Below are positions 15,154-24,058 of a DNA stretch of 32,517 nucleotides, in pieces. The translations under genes and the position numbers were made by a program. The notes below the pieces were generated by a model. That model had not been told where the DNA came from and did no database searches. It saw only the letters and a list, made by a program, of their open reading frames with translations. Positions within the stretch are counted from its first letter, which is position 1. Each line of letters begins with the position of its first letter. The stretch is from Mesoaciditoga sp. (GTDB taxonomy: Bacteria; Thermotogota; Thermotogae; Mesoaciditogales; Mesoaciditogaceae): NCBI GenBank assembly GCA_015491995.1, contig WGFY01000041.1:1-32517 (forward strand), given 5' to 3'.

Positions 15154-15882
15154 ATGATGAAAGAAATTGATAATTTAAAAGTATCCATCGTGATACCGGC
15201 ATACAATGAAGAAAAAAACATTGAAAAGACGTTGAAAAGCCTCTTGAATCAAACGTACAAAAACGTTGAGATCGTGGTGGTGGATAACAACAGCAAAGAT
15301 AGAACAAAAGAAATTGCGAGTAAATATGCGAATACCATTACCGAAACAAAGCAAGGATACATATACGCTGTAAAGCGTGGCATCAGCGAGACGGATGGAG
15401 AAATACTAACCATTTGTGATGCGGATTCGTTCTATCCGTCTAAGTGGCTTGAAAAAATGGTAAGGTCTTTCAACAACGATCGTGTCGTTGCAGTTTATGG
15501 CAGTGCCGAATTCTACGATACGGGAAAGTTCATGGCTCTTATAAGCATCATCTCTTACTCTTTATTTTTGATCATTTCAAAGCTTTTTGATCTCGATAAC
15601 ACCGCAGGGTTTAATTTTCTATTTAGAAGAGATGCTTATGAAAAAGTTGGTGGCTACGATGAAAATTGGAAATGGGGAAGCCCAGATATAGAATTCGGAA
15701 GAAGATTGAGAAAAATGGGAAAAGTCAGGTTGAGTTTGATAGCGGTTAAGACATCATCAAGAAGATTCAAAAAAGGTGGTTTTTTTAAAACAACGAGAAT
15801 GTTTCTCAGCATGTGGAGAAAAATGCTCAAGAATGAGAAGCCTACGCTTAGCTATAAGGAATATAACCAAAATAGAAGGTAA
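15154..15882 (+). CDS. Family 2 glycosyltransferase
   Basis: A 242-residue GT-A enzyme with SIVIPAYNEEKNIEKTL at the N-terminus, a VVDNNSKDRT nucleotide-binding motif, the metal-binding DAD (TICDADSF) and a GSPDIEFGRRLRKMG segment corresponding to the acceptor/base region. One weakly hydrophobic segment near residues 128-145 (LISIISYSLFLIISKLF) may anchor it to the membrane. It lacks QxxRW, so it is probably non-processive. The ATG at 15154 follows GAGGG; the second ATG (15157) fits the spacing slightly better. The 207-base gap to the divergent GT2 gene is T-rich and should hold promoters: a TATCAT at 15103-15108 sits 17 bases after a poor TTCATC. It is probably co-transcribed with the CPBP protease gene downstream. 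Confidence 0.85.
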   Translation: MMKEIDNLKVSIVIPAYNEEKNIEKTLKSLLNQTYKNVEIVVVDNNSKDRTKEIASKYANTITETKQGYIYAVKRGISETDGEILTICDADSFYPSKWLEKMVRSFNNDRVVAVYGSAEFYDTGKFMALISIISYSLFLIISKLFDLDNTAGFNFLFRRDAYEKVGGYDENWKWGSPDIEFGRRLRKMGKVRLSLIAVKTSSRRFKKGGFFKTTRMFLSMWRKMLKNEKPTLSYKEYNQNRR

Positions 15883-15902
15883 AATATACATGGAATGCAA
15901 TC

Positions 15903-16559
15903 ATGAGCAATAACAAGGAAATTTTAGAATTTTCGGATTTCATAAAATTGATCGTGGCCACTTTCTTGCCTTTGGCTGCCTTTTTCATAATTGACAAAGC
16001 GATATTTCTGTCCTCTCGAATATTTGCAATTATCTTGGTTTTATTTTCAGTTTACATAATATGGTGTTTTCATCTAATTCTTAGGACTAAAAACTCAGGT
16101 ATAGGCTCATGGTTCCAAATGAAAACGTTTGGAACGGATTTGATATGGTCGATCATAATATTTCCGCTTGTATTCGGAGCTTATTTGCTTATGGCATTTC
16201 TTACTTCAAAGATCTGGAATGAAAACATACTGCTGGGAAATTTTTCTTTGAACACGAATCCGATCTTGATGGTCTTAGCCGTAGGATTGTTCTTTCCAGT
16301 AGCGGAAGAAGTTGTCTTCAGAGGCGCACTTTATGGCTATCTTGAAAATAAGTTTTCCGCGGAATTTTCCATAGTCATAACTTCAGGAGCATTTGCCATT
16401 GTGCATCCATTTGAGGATTGGATGAAAATTTTTGTTCTCGGAATGCTCTTAAATTTGCTATACTACAAGAGAAAGACCTTGACGGTTCCGGCAACGATCC
16501 ATGTGATGGTGAATCTTTTGTATTTATCGATAATGTATTTTTATGCGTCAAGGACTTAA
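15903..16559 (+). CDS. CPBP family intramembrane metalloprotease (CAAX-protease-like)
   Basis: A 218-residue protein with about six to seven hydrophobic segments and the three motifs of the CPBP/Abi (CAAX-type) family: EEVVFR (EExxxR), FAIVH (FxxxH) and HVMVN (HxxxN) near the C-terminus. These form a glutamate/histidine metal or catalytic site inside the membrane. Bacterial members are implicated in processing membrane or signalling peptides, and sometimes in bacteriocin immunity, but most have no known substrate. It lies 14 bases upstream of clpC, so it is probably on the same transcript. In Firmicutes this position is filled by ctsR, mcsA and mcsB. The ribosome site (GGAA) is weak. Confidence 0.85.
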   Translation: MSNNKEILEFSDFIKLIVATFLPLAAFFIIDKAIFLSSRIFAIILVLFSVYIIWCFHLILRTKNSGIGSWFQMKTFGTDLIWSIIIFPLVFGAYLLMAFLTSKIWNENILLGNFSLNTNPILMVLAVGLFFPVAEEVVFRGALYGYLENKFSAEFSIVITSGAFAIVHPFEDWMKIFVLGMLLNLLYYKRKTLTVPATIHVMVNLLYLSIMYFYASRT

Positions 16560-16573
16560 AAGAGGTGGTAGTT

Positions 16574-19072
16574 ATGTTCAACAAGTTTTCAAAACGAGCG
16601 GCTCAAGTTTTTGTTAACGCTCAAGACGAAGCAAGATCACTCGGTCATTCTTACGTTGGAACGGAACATTTACTTTTGGGAATAATGAAATCTGCCAATG
16701 GAGAAGCTTACAATACACTCCGTGAAAATGGCATAGATTATTCTTCACTTAGGCAAGAAATCGTTGCGATAGTTGGAGCTGGGATACCAAGAGAGAATTT
16801 TTCATCTCCTCAAATGACACCAAGAGCAAGAAAAATAATAGAATTGGCTTATGAAGAAGCTCAGGTGTTAAAACAAAATTACATCTCGACAGAACACATA
16901 TTGCTTGCCATTTTGAGAGAAGGTGAAGGGGTTGCAGCTCATATTCTCAGAAAATTTGGCGTTGATCTGACAGAAATGAGGCAAGAGCTCATAGAAGAAA
17001 TGGGTGCGTCCTCAAGAGTCGAGAATGAAGAAAATCCTGAAAGAGCCCTTGGGAATCCGAGAACCGAATCCCCCAGATCCGTTAAAACTTTGGAAAGCTT
17101 GGGAGTCGAGCTCACTGAAGAGGCAAGAAATAGCAAATTGGACCCTGTAATAGGACGTGAAGGTGAAATAGAAAGGATAATGCAAATTCTTTCAAGGAGA
17201 AAGAAAAACAATCCAGTTTTGATCGGTGAACCTGGAGTTGGTAAAACCGCAATAGTTGAAGGCCTTGCACAAAAAATCGCTTCCGGAGACGTCCCAGAAC
17301 TTTTGAAGAACAAGATCATATTCTCTTTGGATATAGCAGCACTTATAGCAGGCACAAAGTACCGTGGGGAGTTTGAAAAAAGGTTGAAGAAGGTTATAAA
17401 CACGGTTAAAGATGATGAAAATCTCATTCTCTTCATAGATGAAATCCATACCATAGTCGGTGCGGGAGCAGCCGAAGGTGCCGTTGACGCTGCCAACATT
17501 CTTAAGCCACCTTTGTCAAGAGGCGAAATACAGATCATAGGTTCCACCACGCCAGACGAATATCGTCAATACATCGAAAAGGATGGGGCGTTAGAACGCA
17601 GATTCCAAAAGATATTGGTGAATGAGCCAACAGTTGAGCAAACCCTTGAAATACTTAAAGGCCTAAAATCAAGATATGAGATCCATCATGGAGTTAAGTA
17701 CAGTATACAAGCGCTCGAAATGGCTGTGAGGCTTTCACAAAGATATATAAGCGATCATTATCTTCCAGACAAAGCTATAGACGTCATAGATGAAGCTGGT
17801 GCAAGGGCCCGGCTTAAAACCATGATGATCCCAGAAGAGATAAGTATGATCGAAAAAGAGATAAAAGCGATTCAAGAAGAGAAAGAGCTGGCCGTTGCCC
17901 AGCAAGATTACGATCGAGCTGCCGAAGTAAGGTTAAAAGAACGTGAACTTCAGCAAAAGCTCAACGGCAGTTACAACAAATGGAAGAAAAAACATGAAAC
18001 GGAAATAGTTTCAATAGATACAAATGAAATTTCTCAAACGGTATCTAATTGGACCGGAATACCCCTGACGAAGATCGAAAAAACCGAAAGTCAGAAATTG
18101 CTTAATCTTGAAAAAGAACTTCATAAACGGATCGTTTCACAAGAAGAAGCTATAAAGGCCGTTTCAAGAGCCACAAGGCGTGCTCGATCCGGTTTGAAGG
18201 ATCCACGTCGTCCTACCGGTTCTTTCATGTTCCTTGGTCCAACCGGTGTGGGAAAAACGGAGCTGGCAAAAGCTCTGGCCGAGTACCTTTTTGGAAATGA
18301 AAATGCCCTTGTTCGAATAGATATGTCCGAATATATGGAGCGTTTTGCAGTTTCCAGACTGGTTGGCGCACCTCCAGGATACGTTGGATACGAAGAAGGA
18401 GGAACTTTGACGGAGCGAATTAGGAGACGCCCATTCTCAGTGGTTCTGTTAGACGAAATTGAAAAGGCCCACCCAGATGTTTTCAACCTTCTTCTTCAAA
18501 TACTTGACGAAGGCCGTTTGACGGACTCTCAAGGACACACGGTTGATTTTAGAAATACGATAGTTATAATGACTTCTAACCTCGGAGGAGAGATAATAAA
18601 CAAAACGAAGCATGCTATGGGTTTCGTTGAAGAGACAACGGAAAAAGCTTCATATGAATCCATGAAATCCATAGTAATGGATGAGGTTAAGCGTACTTTC
18701 AGACCGGAATTTCTTAACAGACTTGATGAGGTTATCGTCTTTCATTCTCTTGGTAAAGAGGACGTTGAAAAAATCATCGACATACTCATTAAAGATGTTC
18801 GCAAAAGGCTTGAAGAGCGTGGAATTAAATTGATACTCAACAAAAAAGCAAAAGAATTCATCATATCCAAGGGGTTCGATCCTATATACGGAGCTAGGCC
18901 ACTTAAACGTGAAATTCAAAGGGATATAGAGGATCCGCTTTCTGAAGAGCTATTGTCTAACAAATTCGAAAGTGGAGATACGATTATAGTGACGGTTAAC
19001 AAAGGAAGGATAACATTCAGAAAAAAGAAAAGCGTCAACAAGGTAGTTTTAAGTGAAGCAGGAAAAGGATAA
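16574..19072 (+). CDS. clpC: ATP-dependent Clp protease ATP-binding subunit ClpC
   Basis: ClpC is a two-ring AAA+ unfoldase that feeds proteins to ClpP. The 832-residue form starting at ATG 16574 (AGAGGTGG just upstream) begins MFNKFSKRAAQV, the normal family start. The frame is open further upstream inside the protease gene, but that extension is not conserved-looking. Domains in order are an N-domain with two repeats (1-145); a D1 ATPase with Walker A GEPGVGKT at 218-225 and Walker B LILFIDEIHT; a UVR-type middle coiled coil (QQDYDRAAEVRLKERE); and a D2 ATPase with Walker A GPTGVGKT at 555-562 and VVLLDEIEKAHPD. The UVR segment separates ClpC from ClpA. ClpP is not in this window. The gene overlaps radA by 20 bases. 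Confidence 0.97.
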   Translation: MFNKFSKRAAQVFVNAQDEARSLGHSYVGTEHLLLGIMKSANGEAYNTLRENGIDYSSLRQEIVAIVGAGIPRENFSSPQMTPRARKIIELAYEEAQVLKQNYISTEHILLAILREGEGVAAHILRKFGVDLTEMRQELIEEMGASSRVENEENPERALGNPRTESPRSVKTLESLGVELTEEARNSKLDPVIGREGEIERIMQILSRRKKNNPVLIGEPGVGKTAIVEGLAQKIASGDVPELLKNKIIFSLDIAALIAGTKYRGEFEKRLKKVINTVKDDENLILFIDEIHTIVGAGAAEGAVDAANILKPPLSRGEIQIIGSTTPDEYRQYIEKDGALERRFQKILVNEPTVEQTLEILKGLKSRYEIHHGVKYSIQALEMAVRLSQRYISDHYLPDKAIDVIDEAGARARLKTMMIPEEISMIEKEIKAIQEEKELAVAQQDYDRAAEVRLKERELQQKLNGSYNKWKKKHETEIVSIDTNEISQTVSNWTGIPLTKIEKTESQKLLNLEKELHKRIVSQEEAIKAVSRATRRARSGLKDPRRPTGSFMFLGPTGVGKTELAKALAEYLFGNENALVRIDMSEYMERFAVSRLVGAPPGYVGYEEGGTLTERIRRRPFSVVLLDEIEKAHPDVFNLLLQILDEGRLTDSQGHTVDFRNTIVIMTSNLGGEIINKTKHAMGFVEETTEKASYESMKSIVMDEVKRTFRPEFLNRLDEVIVFHSLGKEDVEKIIDILIKDVRKRLEERGIKLILNKKAKEFIISKGFDPIYGARPLKREIQRDIEDPLSEELLSNKFESGDTIIVTVNKGRITFRKKKSVNKVVLSEAGKG

Positions 19073-20378
19073 GAAATTTTACGTTTGCTCCGAATGCGGG
19101 TATAAATCAACAAAGTGGTTTGGAAAATGCCCGCAATGTGGAGAGTGGAATACGGCTATTGAAACGGAAGGGGCCTTGAAAAGTGCCCCTTCTGCGGTAG
19201 AGTTTGAGCCTTCCACATCTAAGATCCTAAGCGTAGAACGTTTGAAAACCACGATGGGTGAGATGGATCGAGTGCTAGGAAGTGGTTTGACACCAGGAAG
19301 TGTTGTTTTAGTCGCAGGAGGACCTGGAATAGGAAAATCGACGTTGATGTTGGAATACGCCAGCGCTCTTGCAAATGATGGAAACGTTTATTACATAAGT
19401 GGTGAGGAATCCATCACGCAGGTTTTATCAAGAGTCAAAAGACTTGGTGTAGAAAAGGAAAACCTTCTTCTTTCATCGACGGTGGATATCGATAGAGTGC
19501 TATCTTCCATAAAAAGTTATCCAATCGCTTTGGTATTCGATTCGATTCAAACGGTGCACTCATCTGGAATGAATGCTTTAACTGGAAGCGTTTCGCAGAT
19601 GCGTGAATGTACGGTGAAAATTGTTGAGTATGCTAAAACCACAGGAACGTCTGTGTTCATGATCGGACACATAACAAAAGTTGGAAACATAGCGGGCCCT
19701 ATGGTGCTGGAACATATGGTTGATACGGTTTTATATTTGGAAGGCGAGCCTAGATCTGGGCGGAGAATACTTCGTGCAATGAAAAACAGGTTTGGTCCTA
19801 CCGAAGAAATAGCCGTTTACGAAATGAAAAAAATGGGGATGATAGAAATTCCAGATCCCTCTCGGATATTCGCCGATATGGAATCCGAAGAGCCTGGTAA
19901 CGCAATTTCTGTGGTTGTTGAAGGCTCGAGATCTCTTATGATAAACGTTCAAACCTTGACAACGGTAAATCGTCGTTCAAGCCCGATCAGAATTGCAAGA
20001 GGATTGGAAAACTCGAGATTGTTGATGCTGACAGCGTTGGTATCGAATTATTTGGATGTCCATTTGGACAATCACGATGTTTACCTTAACGTTTTAGGTG
20101 GTTTGAAAGTCTCAGATCCGGGTGCGGACTTAGCCGTTGTAGCAGCACTTTATTCATCTGCGAAGAACATGCGTTTCCCATCAAAAACGGCTTTTATCGG
20201 TGAAGTTGGACTCGATGGCAAGGTAAGACCCGTCCAACAAATGAAAATGAGGGTGGCAGAAGCAAAAAGAATGGGAATAAAAAACGTGATCTCTTCTCAT
20301 TATCCAAAGGAAAAAGATGTTACAGGCGTTAGAACTGTAAGGGAAGCTATAAAAAGAGCTCTTTCAGGAGATGAATGA
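19053..20378 (+). CDS. radA: DNA repair protein RadA
   Basis: RadA (Sms) is a RecA-related ATPase that promotes branch migration during recombinational repair. The 441-residue protein opens with a C4 zinc finger (C12, C15, C26, C29: VCSECGYKSTKWFGKCPQCG). It follows with Walker A GGPGIGKST at 89-97, the RadA-specific KNRFG motif (MKNRFGPTEE) and a C-terminal Lon-protease-like domain. The GTG at 19053 lies inside the end of clpC, with AAGG nine bases upstream, so translation is coupled. The order clpC-radA-disA matches that of Thermotogota and Firmicutes. RadA is known to interact with DisA function in Bacillus, which fits their adjacency. Confidence 0.96.
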   Translation: MKQEKDKKFYVCSECGYKSTKWFGKCPQCGEWNTAIETEGALKSAPSAVEFEPSTSKILSVERLKTTMGEMDRVLGSGLTPGSVVLVAGGPGIGKSTLMLEYASALANDGNVYYISGEESITQVLSRVKRLGVEKENLLLSSTVDIDRVLSSIKSYPIALVFDSIQTVHSSGMNALTGSVSQMRECTVKIVEYAKTTGTSVFMIGHITKVGNIAGPMVLEHMVDTVLYLEGEPRSGRRILRAMKNRFGPTEEIAVYEMKKMGMIEIPDPSRIFADMESEEPGNAISVVVEGSRSLMINVQTLTTVNRRSSPIRIARGLENSRLLMLTALVSNYLDVHLDNHDVYLNVLGGLKVSDPGADLAVVAALYSSAKNMRFPSKTAFIGEVGLDGKVRPVQQMKMRVAEAKRMGIKNVISSHYPKEKDVTGVRTVREAIKRALSGDE

Positions 20379-20379
20379 C

Positions 20380-21444
20380 ATGGATTACGAAGAAATATTG
20401 AAAATGCTTGAACTTGTTGCCCCCGGAACTCCTCTTAGGAACGCCATAGATGACATAATGCGTGCTGATAACGGGGCGTTGATTTTTTTCGCTCAAGATC
20501 CAGATGAATACGTAAAAAATGGGATAATCCAAGTTGGATTCGAGCTGAAGTGCTCCTTTACCTCTAACAAGCTTTATGAGCTTGCTAAGATGGACGGTGC
20601 CATAGTTGTTTCGGAAGATTTGAAAAGCATATGGTATGCCAACGTTCACATAGTGCCTGACAGTACAATATCAAGTGATGAAACGGGAACACGGCATAAA
20701 ACGGCTGAAAGATTGGCAATTCAAACCGGTAAACTGATGCTTTGCATTTCGCAGCGTCGAAAGGTGGTAACCCTTTACCGCGGTCGTTGGAAGCACATGC
20801 TCAACGATGTATCTTTTGTCGTAATGCAGATGAATCAAGGGCTGAGGGCGATTGAAAGATACAGAAGTAATTTCGACAAAGGGCTTTCATCAATTGACAT
20901 ACAGGAAATGGAAAATAGGGTAACGCTATTTGACGTGGCGGAAGTCCTCGAAAGAGGCGGGGCCATAATCCAAATATCAAAGGAATTGAATTTCTATCTT
21001 GCTGAGCTTGGAAATGCTGGAACCCTTGCTTTGATACATTTAAACGAACTTCTATATGACGTTGATGAAATACTGAAACTCTTGATCATGGATTATGCAG
21101 TTGAAGATGTAATCGGCGAAAATCACAATCCAGAAGATGTTCTTGAAAAAATCACAAAAAACAAAGGCGATGCAAATTCCATAGTTAAAGCATTGGGGTA
21201 CGATTTACAAACTTCGCAACTGTTCGAGCTTACCATTCAGCCAAGAGGATACAGATTGCTTCGCAACATCCCGAGAATACCGATGAGCGTGGCAAAGAAC
21301 ATCGTGAAAAAATTCGAGGATCTTTCTGGCATGTTAAACGCGTCTTTTGAGGATTTGGTGAAAATTGAAGGAATTGCAGAAAAGAGGGCCAACTCTATAA
21401 TCAACGGAATAACCTCTTTAAGGCATAGAGCAAATTTGAGATAA
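20380..21444 (+). CDS. disA: Diadenylate cyclase DisA
   Basis: DisA scans DNA and makes the second messenger c-di-AMP from two ATP. The DAC domain shows DGA at 72-74 and GTRHKTAER at 103-111. The usual motif is RHR, and here the third position is lysine (K107). A helical linker follows, then a C-terminal helix-hairpin-helix DNA-binding domain (VKIEGIAEKRANSIINGI). I prefer the ATG at 20380 (354 residues), which has AGGAG nine bases upstream; an ATG at 20371 overlaps the radA stop but would directly abut that site. The arginine-to-lysine change is conservative, and activity is expected. Confidence 0.95.
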   Translation: MDYEEILKMLELVAPGTPLRNAIDDIMRADNGALIFFAQDPDEYVKNGIIQVGFELKCSFTSNKLYELAKMDGAIVVSEDLKSIWYANVHIVPDSTISSDETGTRHKTAERLAIQTGKLMLCISQRRKVVTLYRGRWKHMLNDVSFVVMQMNQGLRAIERYRSNFDKGLSSIDIQEMENRVTLFDVAEVLERGGAIIQISKELNFYLAELGNAGTLALIHLNELLYDVDEILKLLIMDYAVEDVIGENHNPEDVLEKITKNKGDANSIVKALGYDLQTSQLFELTIQPRGYRLLRNIPRIPMSVAKNIVKKFEDLSGMLNASFEDLVKIEGIAEKRANSIINGITSLRHRANLR

Positions 21445-21480
21445 GAATTTATGCATCATTATTAGATGGGGGGAATTACA

Positions 21481-22443
21481 GTGGAATGGGCTTTGGCATT
21501 GTTACCAACTTTTTTAGGACTTTATGTGGGCTACGAGTTACATCCCTTTATGGGAATATTGCCGGGAGGAGTTATAGGATTATCATCCGGGATAGTACTT
21601 TACTTTTTGGCAAAAGATTTGAAGAACAAAAAGATAGAACCGATAGGCTTCTCTGTAGGACTCATGTCATTTTTCATCTTCTCGTTCATTGGTAATTTTC
21701 TTGTTGAAGGACTTTTGGGAAATGATGTTATGACGATATCATTCGGAAAGTTGATAGTGGTTTTGATATCTCTTTTAGCTGCAGTCCTTATAGAAAAAAG
21801 AATTGAATTAACTGCTTTTATGAACGGTAAAAATTCGCCAAATTACGGGAGTTTTATATTAGATACATCAGCCCTTTTGGAAGACAAAATACTTGATCTG
21901 TTTGACATAGGACTTTTCAACGGTAAAATTGTCATCCCTCAGTTTGTACTGATCGAGCTTCAAAAACTTGCCGACAGCATGGACGATGAAAAAAAGGATA
22001 AAGGCAGAAAAGGATTTGAAATTGTTGAGAAAATAAAGGTAATGCCGGATGTTAAACTCGTGATAGACGACACGATAACTTACGAAGATGGTAAGGTAGA
22101 TGAGGAAATTGTAAATCTTGCCAGAAAATTCAGTGGTCAAATAGTTACACTTGATTACAATCTAACAAAAGTTGCTCAGCTTCAAGGTGTTAAAGTTCTG
22201 AATTTGAACCATCTTGCAGAATTGCTGAAGCCCACTTTGCTTCCGGGTCAAAAAATTTCAATTCAGATCATCAGGAGAGGAAAAAACAAAGAGCAAGGTA
22301 TAGGATTTGCCGAAGATGGCACGATGATCGTCGTTGAAGATGGAGGAAAATTCGTTGGCATGCAACGCGATATCATAATCACAAACATACTTCGAACGAA
22401 TGCGGGTAAGCTGCTCTTTGGAAGAATAAACCTCAAAACATGA
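21481..22443 (+). CDS. PIN/TRAM domain membrane protein (YacL-like)
   Basis: Four hydrophobic segments (about residues 1-110) are followed by a PIN nuclease-fold domain starting at FILDTSALLEDKILDL, with acidic residues in IELQKLADS and in the later VTLDYNLTK segment. A C-terminal TRAM domain follows (LLPGQKISIQIIRRGKNKEQ onward). The family (YacL in Bacillus) is conserved next to disA and ispD. It is a candidate membrane-attached ribonuclease, but no substrate is established. GTG 21481 has GGGGGG seven bases upstream, giving 320 residues. The ATG at 21466 has no ribosome site and itself contains that G-run. The stop overlaps the ispD start (ATGA). Confidence 0.9.
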   Translation: MEWALALLPTFLGLYVGYELHPFMGILPGGVIGLSSGIVLYFLAKDLKNKKIEPIGFSVGLMSFFIFSFIGNFLVEGLLGNDVMTISFGKLIVVLISLLAAVLIEKRIELTAFMNGKNSPNYGSFILDTSALLEDKILDLFDIGLFNGKIVIPQFVLIELQKLADSMDDEKKDKGRKGFEIVEKIKVMPDVKLVIDDTITYEDGKVDEEIVNLARKFSGQIVTLDYNLTKVAQLQGVKVLNLNHLAELLKPTLLPGQKISIQIIRRGKNKEQGIGFAEDGTMIVVEDGGKFVGMQRDIIITNILRTNAGKLLFGRINLKT

Positions 22444-23117
22444 CAAGTGCGATCTTGCTTTGCGCTGGCAAATCCACAAGGTTCTCTGGTGGGACACAGA
22501 ATAAAACACTTTACCTTTTAAAGGGTAAACCTCTATTTATGTATTCAGTTAGTATTTTCGAAGAGTGTGGAATTGACAAAGTGATGGTCGTTGTCCAAGA
22601 AGGAGAAAAAGAAGATTTTAGAAAATTCATTTCCACATTTGGCAATGTGGAGTTGGTAATCGGGGGAAAGAGAAGGCAAGATTCGGTAACTAACGCGTTA
22701 AATCATTTCAACGATGACGAAAAAGTCCTTGTTCACGATGGCGCGAGGCCGTTGATCGGCAAAGAACTTGTTAAAATGGTGTTGAGTAAAATTCAGCCAC
22801 AAACATGCGTTGTCCCAGTTATTTCAAGTGAAGATGCTCTAAGAGAGAAAAAATGTGGTAAACTTGTTTCTATTGACAGAACAAAAGTTTTCAGAATGCA
22901 AACCCCACAAGGATGTGTTGCTGGAGAGTTGAAGAAACTTTACAGAAAATTCAGCGACACGTATTTTTACGACGACGCAGCAGCTTTCGAAATGGCAAAA
23001 TTAGATCTTTGTGTGGTAAACGGCGACAAGAAGAATGTGAAAGTCACAACCGGAGAAGATGTTGTGTTAATGAACTTCTTTCTGTCTCAATCTCAAAATG
23101 GAGGTGAAGGTATCTGA
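22440..23117 (+). CDS. ispD: 2-C-methyl-D-erythritol 4-phosphate cytidylyltransferase IspD
   Basis: IspD attaches CMP to methylerythritol phosphate in the non-mevalonate isoprenoid pathway. The 225-residue protein has the nucleotidyltransferase start ILLCAGKSTRFSG, then LVIGGKRRQDSVTNAL, VLVHDGARPL and MQTPQGCVAGEL, which match the family. The usual GxxxRMG-K-Q loop is altered to STRFSGGTQNKTLYLL, longer but keeping a lysine. ATG 22440 overlaps the preceding stop. Its stop TGA (23115-23117) overlaps the probable CTG start of the phosphate transporter gene. The GGAGGTGA within its last codons acts as that gene's ribosome site. Confidence 0.92.
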   Translation: MTSAILLCAGKSTRFSGGTQNKTLYLLKGKPLFMYSVSIFEECGIDKVMVVVQEGEKEDFRKFISTFGNVELVIGGKRRQDSVTNALNHFNDDEKVLVHDGARPLIGKELVKMVLSKIQPQTCVVPVISSEDALREKKCGKLVSIDRTKVFRMQTPQGCVAGELKKLYRKFSDTYFYDDAAAFEMAKLDLCVVNGDKKNVKVTTGEDVVLMNFFLSQSQNGGEGI

Positions 23118-24055
23118 CACTCTTACTTATAATACTTCCCGTTGTTTTCTTAGGATGGACATTAGGATTTAACAACATGTCAACGGTTTTCGGCCCTCCT
23201 GTTGTTTCTGGAGTCATAAAATATAGGGTTGCGACCGTCTTGGCCTCTTTTTTCATTTTTTTAGGAGCATGGTTGGGTGGGACAAGTGGTGTAAGCACCG
23301 TATCCGATATAACATCGTTGACGATCATATCAGCTGTAAGCGTTTCTTTGAGTGCAGCAGCGGTTGCATTGGTTATGACATCCTTTTCGATTCCGACCTC
23401 AATAACGCAAGGGGTTATAGGAGCTGTTGTGGGCATTGGAATTTTAAACACTTGCGTCAATTGGTGGCTCGTTGTCAAATTGCTCATTTTTTGGGTGCTG
23501 ACGCCCTTTGGAGCTATTCTCATATCGTACTTTCTTTTCAAGTTCATAGCCGTTTTTTATGAGAAAATGAAATCGATAAGGGCACGTGGAACGTTTGTAA
23601 GAATACTATCACTTCTTGCTGGAATATACGCGGCTTATTCGTTAGGGGCTAACAATTTGGCGATCGTAAGTGGCCAGTTCACAGGAAAAGGCGCGTTGGG
23701 CATTCCACAAGCCCTTCTTTTAGGAGGGGTTGCAATGGCACTTGGTACTTTGACAGCCAGTAAAAAGGTCATATACGCAGTTGGAAAAGACATAACAAGT
23801 TTGGATCCACTCGGTTCTGCCGTTGCCCTATTCGCCGAATCAACCGCGTTGTTAGGATATTCAATCATTGGAATACCCACCTCAAGCGCACAGGCAATTG
23901 TCGGGGCCGTTATAGGAGTTGGGCTTGTTAAAGGAACGAAGATGATCAACAGGAAAACGTTGATCAAGATAATATCCGGATGGATGGTAACTCCCATTGC
24001 GGCCGGAGCGATTGCTGTTATAATATACATGATATTGTCGAGTTTTTGGAGGTGA
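23114..24055 (+). CDS. pit: Pit family inorganic phosphate transporter, probable CTG start
   Basis: An integral membrane protein with about eight to ten hydrophobic segments and two inverted Pit/PHO4 repeats, LGFNNMSTVFGPP near the start and LGANNLAIVSGQF in the second half. It should symport phosphate or metal-phosphate. The first ATG (23177) falls inside the first repeat and would remove the first membrane helix. Upstream in frame is a 21-codon hydrophobic stretch (LTLLLIILPVVFLGWTLGF), closed by a stop just before it, with no ATG, GTG or TTG. CTG at 23114 has GGAGGTG nine bases upstream and overlaps the ispD stop as CTGA, giving 313 residues. A DUF47 partner follows 3 bases later, as is usual for Pit systems. 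Confidence 0.9.
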   Translation: MTLLLIILPVVFLGWTLGFNNMSTVFGPPVVSGVIKYRVATVLASFFIFLGAWLGGTSGVSTVSDITSLTIISAVSVSLSAAAVALVMTSFSIPTSITQGVIGAVVGIGILNTCVNWWLVVKLLIFWVLTPFGAILISYFLFKFIAVFYEKMKSIRARGTFVRILSLLAGIYAAYSLGANNLAIVSGQFTGKGALGIPQALLLGGVAMALGTLTASKKVIYAVGKDITSLDPLGSAVALFAESTALLGYSIIGIPTSSAQAIVGAVIGVGLVKGTKMINRKTLIKIISGWMVTPIAAGAIAVIIYMILSSFWR

Positions 24056-24058
24056 ACC

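Noticed and set aside
16418-16573. Upstream extension of the clpC frame by 52 codons
   Set aside because: It lies inside the CPBP protease gene, has no ribosome site and is unlike any ClpC N-terminus. The ATG at 16574 has AGAGGTGG and the normal start sequence.
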